A DNA stretch of 64,000 nt from Nymphaea colorata (lineage: Eukaryota > Streptophyta > Magnoliopsida > Nymphaeales > Nymphaeaceae), in contig NC_045144.1 of the NCBI RefSeq assembly GCF_008831285.2, positions 23,205,716-23,269,715 on the forward strand, written 5' to 3'. Below, piece after piece: positions 56,301 through 64,000 of the stretch. Positions within the stretch are counted from its first letter, which is position 1, and each line of letters starts with the position of its first letter. The position numbers and the translations under genes are program-made. Under the pieces are notes generated by a model. That model was not told the DNA's origin. It saw only the letters and a program-made list of their open reading frames with translations, and searched no databases.

Positions 56301-57077
56301 TTTAGATATATCCTACTTCCAAGATATCATAGTTTTCTCTTTAAACAACATTAAATGAAGAATCTCCTGCAATATAAGAACCACTTCTAGTTACAAGTAT
56401 CGCATATATGCAAATTTGTTTTTTTCATAGGACCAAAAGGACCCTCCTTTGTTTGGGCATTTCGAAGAACAAGCCTTGCTGGCATTGCTATCCAACTAGA
56501 TGTTGGATCTAAAACTTTTGGAGTGGAAGAATCTCAATCATTCAGTTCAATATATAGTGAAGTATGCCTTACAGAGAGAGGGCCTGCTTAGTGCAAGCTA
56601 CCAACAACATGAAAAACTATCAGTCGAATCGATTGAGCAAGCAAAGTTCTCTTTTCCTCTTTCTCCATAGTGACAGCCATTAAACCGATCATGCATAGAC
56701 AACCATACACATGCCAAAAACCAGTATGACTTTTAAAAAGTAAATCATGGAAGACATCATGCTTTCAATTAATGTACAGATTTCTGTCGTGTTTTGTAGT
56801 CCATGTTTCCCTTTTCGTTTGAGTTGCCATATGTTGATAAAGCTTAAAAAGAAAAGGTTGAAGAGTATAGAGAAGGTAGATCAGTTCAAAACAGTATCCT
56901 CATTGGACATTCTTTCTTAGCAAGTGCAAGAAGAAGCTCGATGTGGTGGTCTTATTTTCTCTGATTTTCTAATGGGTGGTGGAGATCCAATAAAAGTGTG
57001 AGTTCACAACTTCTCCTCGATTGTCAATGGGGAACCTTTTCTATGCATTTTGTAGATCGGTCACAACATCAAATCTA
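53336..57077. other. No recognised gene or element
   Basis: 3.7 kb of AT-rich sequence. Open frames of 60-122 codons (for example 55554-55922 plus) show no family signature and no consistent codon bias. Short TA-rich tracts lie near 54330 and 55310-55350. Confidence 0.4.
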
Positions 57078-57640
57078 GATCCAAGAACCACTGTGAGCTT
57101 AATGCATATTACATTCATATGGTACATCTTCAATTTCACTCTATGCATAATATCAATTCGTGTGAGAGGACACCAATCGTACAATTCTTTGGTGAGCAAG
57201 TCAGTGTAGATGGAATCTGAATTAGTATCTATATGTCGTCGGAATGAATATTTTTCTCACATCTATTTTCATATAAAATGTGTGTTTTCTCCTTTTTTTG
57301 TTCATGCACCATTTGTTCTCCATGCTTAATGTCAATCCAAATTCTTTATCGTGAATCCATCAGCAGTCCTCTATGCACTTATTGCTGTTTGCAGAATCGA
57401 ATTTTGATTAAAATTGAGAACATAGTGAACTTAAATCGTTTGAAAACAATTATAATACATAGTTTCGTGTTTTTGATTGGGGAAGCATGATTAAAAGTTT
57501 AGTCATGTAACCGCACCCCCCCAATACTCCACTATAAAAGGGGTGCTTACCACCCACTCTCTCCACAAAAATCGAGCTACACAGAATCCCATAAAATTTA
57601 GAAAAATTCTAAATAGATGCTCAAAAAGGCTTGGCTAAAT
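57078..57640 (+). repeat. Compound repeat, unit A1
   Basis: About 560 bases, repeated in the same orientation at 60091-60606 (offset about 3012). Shared stretches include gcatattacattcatat, gagcaagtcagt, agatggaatctgaat, ggaatgaatatttttctc, ttgattggggaagcatga and gctcaaaaaggcttggct. A TATA-like box (tataaaag, 57533-57540) followed by a pyrimidine-rich cactctctcc gives it the look of a promoter. It does not begin or end with recognisable LTR termini. Confidence 0.8.
57533..57540 (+). promoter_or_regulatory. TATA-like box in unit A1
   Basis: tataaaag in ccactataaaaggggtgc, about 30 bases ahead of a C/T-rich stretch. The aligned position in A2 reads tacagaaag, so only A1 keeps the box. Promoter activity is inferred, not shown. 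Confidence 0.35.
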
Positions 57641-58630
57641 CTTTTTAAATTTCCGTAGAGTTTCGGTCTAAGTCTTGAATTCGAGCTGCTGTAGAACTCA
57701 ACCAAGACCTGACCGAGCTCAATGTACAGGTCTTGAGAGCAGGCTGTGTTAGGTCACCAGGCTCAAGTATTTTCCTTCATCTTTCTTTTTTTATTTGTAA
57801 TTTAGTGTTTTTATTTCTTAGTTATTCTTTTTTGCACGTCCTTAATATAGTTTATTTGTTGCTTAGCTCGTTGGTTTTCTTTATTTGCTTTCGTAATGCA
57901 ATAGTTTAGTTTATTTGCTTTCTTAAACTAGAACGAAATTAATGTCTTAGGGTAGACGCATGGGTCAGGTATGCCCATCTCTTCTCTCTTTTCTTCATTA
58001 ATTTTATACTTTCTATTCAATTAGTTCTTCCACTGAATCATTCATATATTTTACATGTTTTATTCTCCTATTAAGCGTGCATTGCACAATGATTTCAACG
58101 CACACCTTAGCCATCTCTCACTGACGTGTGTCCCTGTTTGAAACTAGATTGACCTAACCCAATAGCATGCCTTTAGCCAATAGCTGTAGCATATAAACAA
58201 CTAGTTTTAGTCCAGTCACCATACAGGACCACTTTCCAAAACAGATTTTCTACAATTGATTTAAAAAAAAAACTTTTTCAAATGGATATTTAAAAACCTA
58301 GGTCATGTACACGTTGAGTCTTAACCCTAGATCTATCTTCAAAGACATCAATAATACCCGTTTTAGAGCCCACTACTTAAAACACTAAGATCGGAGTGAT
58401 GCACCCTCACCAGCTTTAGTAGGTTCAAGCTAAAATCATTTTAATTCAAAAAATGTTAGCTCACACCAAGCTAGGATCATATTCTTCAGCATCTGACTTG
58501 AGCATTTTAGATTTTGATTTCAATATAAATCCATATTTGAGGTCAATTTCCATTTTACAGATTTACTAAGTGTTGTCCAGTTCCAAACATCTAGTTTCAG
58601 TGTAACTCAATTTTGTGAACGATCAATTCC
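57641..58630. other. Sequence between A1 and B1; no gene
   Basis: No open frame or known repeat. The T-rich stretch 57770-58080 resembles a leader or intron in composition. The last ~130 bases (58500-58630) look like the tail of a further, partial B unit. Confidence 0.4.
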
Positions 58631-59312
58631 TCAAGTTTTTTACATGGTTGTAATCAGCAACTCCTTGGCACGGTATTTCTAGCTGCAGATCAGATGGACA
58701 TGGCATAGATTAAAAGTTTCCATTTTACGCTTGCCTAGTGTTGAGAAAAGGGTCATATTACTACCTGTAAAAATTCACTTTTGGAAGGGCAAACAAAGTC
58801 ATCTTTCAACCAAATTTCACAAGACTTATTTTTACCCTACACACCTCACATTATGGTCAGGCAACCCACTGACTTGTTTTTCTTGTCAAGTGTATTTTCG
58901 TCTTTTGATAATATGTGCATAATTTAAAAAAAAAAAAAAACTTAGGAGCCACATGAACCTTAGTTAGCATTTAATACAAGTCCACACCAGCCCAGCAGCC
59001 TCAAGCCTAGGTTGACGCTGCTTCAAATTTGAACTAAGTTAGATCTCCAAAAATAGCACTTAGACTGAGCCCAATAAACTGTGCGCCCAGTCTTGGCCTG
59101 AACCCATTTTCAAACTAAACCCCACCCAGGTCTAATACGAGTGACTGAGTCTGACCGCACTTAGACCAGATCAAGACAAGTCTAGGTTCACACTATTTCC
59201 AAATCTCATACCAGATTCCATATCTATATCTCATGTCCAAATTCCAGATGTCAATCTCATATGAAAATTTCAGATCTATGATCCGTCTTTATAGATCTGC
59301 ATCCAATATTCT
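58631..59312 (+). repeat. Compound repeat, unit B1
   Basis: First copy of a ~680-base direct repeat. The order of shared words is acatggttg, agcaactcctt, gtatttctagct, ttcattttac-like, acctgt, aaatttcacaag, ttttacccta, gagcccaataaa, gaacccattttcaa, aggttcacac and tccaaatctcata. The last ~120 bases are the short-motif type (tatctcatgtccaaattcc). Confidence 0.8.
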
Positions 59313-60090
59313 CGATTTCTTCACATGGTTGCGATTAGCAACTCCTTAGCAATGTATTTCTAGCTCTGGACAAGACGGACGTAGCTTATACCAAAAGTTT
59401 TCATTTTACCATTGGCTAAACTCTCACTACCTGTGAAAGTTGAGTTTTTGAGTTTTGGAGGTAACTACATTAAGGGTCATTCTTCAATCAAATTTCACAA
59501 GAAGCCTTACTTTTATCCTACGCACCTTCTAGTGTGATCAGCACACCCACATGACCCACCAAACTCATTTTTCATGCTAAGGTTATTTTAGCCTTTTGCC
59601 ACTATATGCATATATTTCATAAAACATAACTTAGAAGTCACCTGAACCTAATTAGCATTTCATACAAGTTTAAATAAACCTAATGGGCATGAGCCTGGGC
59701 TAAAACCACTTCAAATCTCAATTGAATTTGGTTTTCAAAAATAACACCTAAGCTGAGCCCAATAAACCTATGCCCAGTATATAATTGAACCCATTTTCAA
59801 TCAGAAAACACTTAGCCACATCAAATTTATGGATCGAGCAAGGTCGAGGTTCACATCAATTCCAAATCTCATATCTGGATTTCATATCCGGATCTCATGC
59901 CCAGATTCCTTATCAAGATTTCATATCCAATTTTCAGATTAAGGTGTGTCTTATTAGGTCGAGATCCATTATTTCAATTTTCAGATCTTGGTATCAGATC
60001 ATGATCGAGATCTTCGTATCATATTATATTCATGTTTTAGAATCTTATTCAGATCTGGACCCAAATCATGATCCCATTATCAAATCAAGA
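59313..60090 (+). repeat. Compound repeat, unit B2 with extended motif array
   Basis: Tandem copy of B1, offset about 682 and diverged by substitutions and small indels. Its terminal short-motif section (59850-60090) is longer than in B1, with many variants of agatttcatatcc and gatcatgatc. It leads directly into A2. Confidence 0.78.
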
Positions 60091-60606
60091 TTTGAGAACC
60101 ACATGTGATGCTAAGGCATATTACATTCATATAATGCATCTTCAATTTCTCACTCTATCCGTAATATCCATTCGTGCGAAAAACATCAACCTTGCAAAAT
60201 TCTTTTGTGAGCAAGTCAGTACAGATGGAATCTGAATCACTATCTATATGTGGTTGGAATGAATATTTTTCTCCATTTTCATATATGCTTTAAAATGTGA
60301 GTTTTTTCCACTTCTTGTTCATTCCTCCATGCATTTGTTGCTGTTCACAAGATCGAATTTCCATTAAAATTGAGAACGTAGTGAACTTTTATCGTTTGAA
60401 AACACAATTAAAATACATAGTTTTATGTTTTTGATTGGGGAAGCATGATACATAATTACAATTTCCACCCCCACCCTCCCCCGCCCGCCAACTTCACTAC
60501 AGAAAGGGGTCATTGCCCCACACTCCCTCCACAAAAATAGAGCTACATAGAATCCCATAGAATTTGGAAAAATTCTAAATAGTTGCTCAAAAAGGCTTGG
60601 CTCAAT
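60091..60606 (+). repeat. Compound repeat, unit A2
   Basis: Second copy of A1, somewhat shorter, with the TATA-like box mutated and a C-rich tract (60466-60490) expanded. Similarity ends just after gctcaaaaaggcttggct. Confidence 0.8.
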
Positions 60607-60779
60607 CAAATTGTGAGACAGGCAGAGAAAGAATGAAATTGTGAGACAGTGGAATGAGAGATACTGAGGGTTATATAAAACGAGAAAGAAAGAAGGAGAG
60701 AGGTATAAAAATATAGTAAGAGAGAGTAAGTGAGCAAGAGATAGAGAGAGACGTACAGGCTTTTGCCTCTTGTTGATGC

Positions 60780-60865
60780 AGAGAATCACTGTGAGAAACG
60801 TAAAACATGCTCACATGCAACTTTCTCACATGTAACATCCTCACATGCAGCTTCCTCATGTGTTA
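60780..60865. repeat. 15-bp imperfect minisatellite
   Basis: Four to five units of the type ctcacatgcaacttt, ctcacatgtaacatc, ctcacatgcagcttc, then ctcatgtgttac. On the minus strand it reads as a HV-rich heptad-like string (RKLHVRMLHV), but no gene surrounds it. Confidence 0.7.
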
Positions 60866-61177
60866 CTATGGATCTGTGGCTTTTGTTGGAGCCATTGATG
60901 CCCTAAAAGGTAGTTTTTCTGTGTTAGGATTTTGTCCCAGCCATCAAGGTGGGATGAAAATTCTAGACAAGTGTTTATGAAACATTCGCCAACAGCTATA
61001 AAATCCATCCCATGTTTGATTGACCTGAAATGGCATTTAATATTTGAATTTGGATTCCCTACCTACAGTCTGTCGGGCTAGCAAATGTGCCTTTAGTTAC
61101 TGTAGATACTTCTTGGCTATTTGAAGCTATTACGTGCATGTTTGTTTTGATTAATTATTGCTTAAGAAGGCAATATT

Positions 61178-62110
61178 CTATTTTGTTAATTCTAAAAACA
61201 GCTTCCTGGTACTACCAAAGCTGATCTCGCTAGGATTATGTTCTAAAATGAAATCATGTAAAACACAAATAGTTAACATTTGCTTTATTATATCAAAACA
61301 CCCTTTTAATAATCCAAATAATAGTTCAACTGTTGATCTTAATAATGAATATTGATAATTAAACAATTCATATTGAGTTGTAATATGTCATGACTTGGGG
61401 GTGTTAAATTGAGAAAGATGGAAACACAGACCTCCACATAGAGTTAGCAAGCCAAAAATATTTGGATATCCTCCATCAGCAAAATAATATTTTTCCACAC
61501 AATATTCTCATTTACTATCAATCAACTGACACATTCTGAACACTCTATTAGATGTACATGAAAGATTAAATGTTGTGTTCACTTGGTGGAACAACAAAAT
61601 ACTCATTTTCATTATCAAGTGCACTATACTCATTTTCATTATCAAGTCCACTATGTAGTACTTTGAGTCAATTGCAGTTCCTTCCCTCCATGCCATAGTG
61701 AAATTGCTTGTCAAATCCAACTACTACCATCACATTTTGTGAAGAATATCCTTTCCAATTATGATACATTGATTGAGTTGCCACAAGTACCCATGCAAGT
61801 ATGTGAGTGCCATCTATTGCCCCTAATCAATCATGTGTATGTTGGGAAAAAGTTAGATGCATTTCACTTTCACAAGCATAAGAAGAACACATAAATATGC
61901 TTACCTTAAAGTATGGATAGAGCTGTTGATTGAGTTATACTTTTTGAAAGAGTGTTGTTGTATGGCCATCACATGTTTTTTTTTTTCCCTAGTTGACGTA
62001 ATATATGAAAGACAAGAGTGACATACTTATTAACTATTTGACTTGAATGTTAAATGTATTTGGCATGCATGGTTGTGACTCATTATGACCAACAGCTAAC
62101 AAAGACATAG
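61178..62110 (-). pseudogene. PIF/Harbinger transposase relic (DDE_Tnp_4)
   Basis: Minus-strand readings follow the family order. An N-terminal helix-rich part reads KPYVEEVTMSLLAVGHNESQ (near 62070-62130), then LYPYFK (near 61915). The catalytic start LGAIDGTHI (first Asp, near 61805-61830) leads to YHNWKGYSSQNVMVVVGFD (near 61730-61770) and decayed sequence with a 27-bp duplication. The C-terminal block is ELFNYQYSLLRSTVELLFGL (catalytic Glu) and LTICVLHDFILEHN (61230-61370). The nuclease cuts the element ends; plant relatives include HARBI1-like genes. Stops and shifts show it is a pseudogene. No terminal inverted repeats were identified. Confidence 0.85.
61601..61654 (+). repeat. 27-bp tandem duplication in the Harbinger relic
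   Basis: actcattttcattatcaagt plus ScactAt, units 61601-61627 and 61628-61654, differing by one base. On the minus strand it doubles a nine-residue stretch containing DNENEY and keeps the frame. Confidence 0.93.
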
Positions 62111-62449
62111 TGACTTCTTCTACATAAGGTTTTCAAGCATATTCTAATAATTTTTTATCATTCAAAATATTACATCCTGTAGTATATGTTGCAAACCACG
62201 TGTAGTAAGTCAAAGCAGATGGCCATTAATGATGTTATCAATAAATTGATTACCAACATCACTACAAGGATGAACTAATTGTCTACATCATTAAAAAGGC
62301 CTAAAAAAGATGATCATGATGAGATTCTAAAAAAACTTTCTCTAGCCGTTTAAAAATATATAAGAATTTATAAGTTCATACTATTGTAAGTTTAGCTGCT
62401 TGTGTAAATGTGGACACATTTATTTCTGGTATAAATCCAAGATTCATCA
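62111..62449. other. No recognisable feature
   Basis: AT-rich. It may contain the N-terminal remainder of the Harbinger relic, but no motif is readable. Confidence 0.35.
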
Positions 62450-64000
62450 TATATTTTATTTTTGTCTAGCCTACTTTATTCTAAACTGGATTTTGACCTA
62501 ACAAAGTATGAGAAAATTGGTTTGATATTCTACTAGGTCATTGTCCTCATTACTGAGTCCTTTTAGGAACTTTACATCCTTACTTTCGACAAGTCCCATA
62601 GTCTAATGATATAATCTATAGCCTTTGAATCCTTTTGGATATCCCATAAATAAGCATTTTACAGATCTATTAATCAGTTTATCTATTTTTGAATCTAGGA
62701 TTTTAACAAAATATAACAATATAAAAATTTATCATCCTACAAGGCTATATGTACACAAAGCATTCCCATAACCAAAATAGGATACGGTTTAGTGCCAGTT
62801 ACATTGCCAACTATCACCCTCTGTCTTGATAGTATCACGATCTTGAGCCACAACCCTTCTGATGGTGAGTACTCAAAACCAAATAAGAATAAGCATCAGA
62901 GATAATTCTAAGTATGGCCTATCCCTAAGCCATCATCCATTTAGACATAAATAACATAGGTAGAACAATGGAGATGCCATCTCAGTTATTCCATTTGAGC
63001 AATAAATAGTCAACACAACATAGAGTACACATTCAAACACATAACTCTATGCACTGAGCGACAATATAAGTTCTGATAGGAATGTAACGCTCCACAAGAC
63101 TGTTGCGTAGAAAAGCTTGTTCCCTTGACTATCATACTAGAACCATCGGTAGTATAAACAGATTGAACATGCTTAAAATAATCTAAACAAGATCTTGACT
63201 TGTCATGTGATTTGATCCACTGGAGTTGACTACCCAATCTAAATCAAGAGCATGTGACAAATAAGAGGTTGAACGCTTACCTATGTCATTTGAAGATGAT
63301 TCAGGCATTGGTTGAACTGATGCTAGGTCGGTAGTGCTGAGGCTCGTCTTAGTTATTTGGTCAAACAAGTACATTAGATGCCCTTTGGCCACTTGGTATA
63401 TTCTCCTTTTGATGGGTTTTCGGTGGCATCGTTAACCCATGATGGCCTTCCTTCAAGATCCGAACAACAGTCTCCAGTATGACGTAAGTTTTTGCAATGC
63501 ATGCACTTAAACTTCAAATGCCCTTTAACACAATCTTGGCTGCCATTAGTTCCAGAGTTGTTTGTGTGACGGGCTGATTTTTTTGTCAGCTTGCATTGTC
63601 CTTTGATCAGGTGGATTATCTTTAACCTTGCTAACATTGGGCACTGGATTCATAGCTTTTCTTTGTTGCTCGTCTTGTTGGATCAATGAACACATAGAAT
63701 TGAAAAATGGCAGCGGTGAAGTCAATAGAATTTAACTCCTAAACTGCTCATAATTGGGTCCAAGACCAGCAATGAGTTTAAAAACTTTATCTTCTTCAAA
63801 GTGTGTCTTAGAAGTGTCAACGGATGGAGGGCAATATTGCAGCAATTCATCAAACATTCCACAAAATTTTCGACATATTGATTGAATGAATTTCCTTCAG
63901 GACTAAAGTTGTGAATCACTTGTTGTAGCTCATAGGCTCAGGCTAGGTTATACTTTTCACTATACATTTCTTTCACATTGTCCCATATTTCTTGGGCAGT
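62450..64000 (-). pseudogene. Ty1/copia gag-protease-integrase relic E6 (truncated by window)
   Basis: Read downwards on the minus strand from the window edge. Gag: a conserved segment including NSFNQYVENFVECLMN (63840-63890). A zinc knuckle remnant CMHCKNLRHTGDC lies near 63460-63500. Protease: LDWVVNSSGSNHMT near 63200-63240, where N replaces the catalytic Asp of DSG. A decayed stretch follows, then the integrase C-terminal motif DKLINRSVKCLFMGYPKGFK plus GYRLYH near 62590-62690. The catalytic integrase core appears to be missing between 62750 and 63150, and no RT follows. The LTR and gag start lie beyond the right edge. Confidence 0.8.

Noticed and set aside
57078-60606. Reading A1 and A2 as the two LTRs of an ordinary element
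   Set aside because: Similarity runs past any TG start, no CA end, primer-binding site, polypurine tract or target duplication was seen. Kept as an open compound repeat instead.
60364-60859. 141-codon minus-strand frame with a hydrophobic serine/leucine-rich start
   Set aside because: It overlaps repeat unit A2 and the 15-bp minisatellite; the coding look comes from repeated gagaga and cacatg words.
1-64000. CRISPR arrays, bacterial operons or ribosome-binding sites
   Set aside because: The repeats lack regular spacers and the coding content is plant transposon and receptor kinase; prokaryotic features do not apply.
1-64000. tRNA or rRNA genes
   Set aside because: No cloverleaf with A and B boxes and no rRNA core was recognised; tRNA-like words occur only as retroelement primer-binding sites.

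Overview
The window looks like nuclear DNA of a flowering plant. It is AT-rich, has no operon structure, and is filled with plant-type transposable elements: Ty1/copia, Ty3/gypsy, L1-type LINEs, hAT, PIF/Harbinger and CACTA-like repeats. It also holds two broken copies of a plant-specific gene family, the L-type lectin receptor kinases. I cannot name the species. No intact host gene, tRNA or rRNA gene is visible; every recognisable coding segment carries stops, frameshifts or truncations. Boundaries and identities were read by eye and by translation, so most are approximate.

Layout. 1-165: copia protease scrap, then a degenerate short-motif array (190-720). 4590-9886: decayed copia element E1 with a truncated left LTR and a complete right LTR. 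12380-14060: minus-strand gypsy protease/RT relic. 14524-14682: possible MITE. 16527-17560: lectin receptor kinase pseudogene, cut at the juxtamembrane by a hAT element (17563 to about 20370, transposase on the minus strand). 20380-22240: retroelement 3' end with a polypurine tract and LTR start at 21613. 23080-24785: LINE ORF1 relic, itself carrying a 285-bp MITE with an 8-bp target duplication.

24785-31172 is a nest. A copia element (24963-30311, both LTRs, perfect 5-bp target duplication) sits inside the RNase H of an older copia. The right LTR of that older element abuts a second, minus-strand lectin receptor kinase fragment. 33807-38030: decayed copia E3. 39540-41150: CACTA-like subterminal repeats. 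43300-44680: several local duplications and a (TA)n tract. 45180-47345: two successive LINE 3' ends. 47360-48350: copia gag on plus. 48740-48960: gypsy integrase C-terminus on minus. 49260-52420: copia pol on minus. 57078-60606: a compound repeat (A1, then B1 and B2 in tandem, then A2) that I cannot assign to a known family. 61178-62110: Harbinger transposase relic on minus. 62450-64000: copia gag-protease-integrase on minus, running off the window.

How the parts relate. This is a layered TE graveyard rather than a functional cluster. The order of events can partly be read: a lectin kinase fragment, then an older copia, then a younger copia inside it. The youngest recognisable element is the 24963-30311 copia, with roughly 6% LTR divergence by eye. 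The strongest candidate for something undescribed is the compound repeat at 57.1-60.6 kb. Its short-motif sections resemble the array at 190-720.
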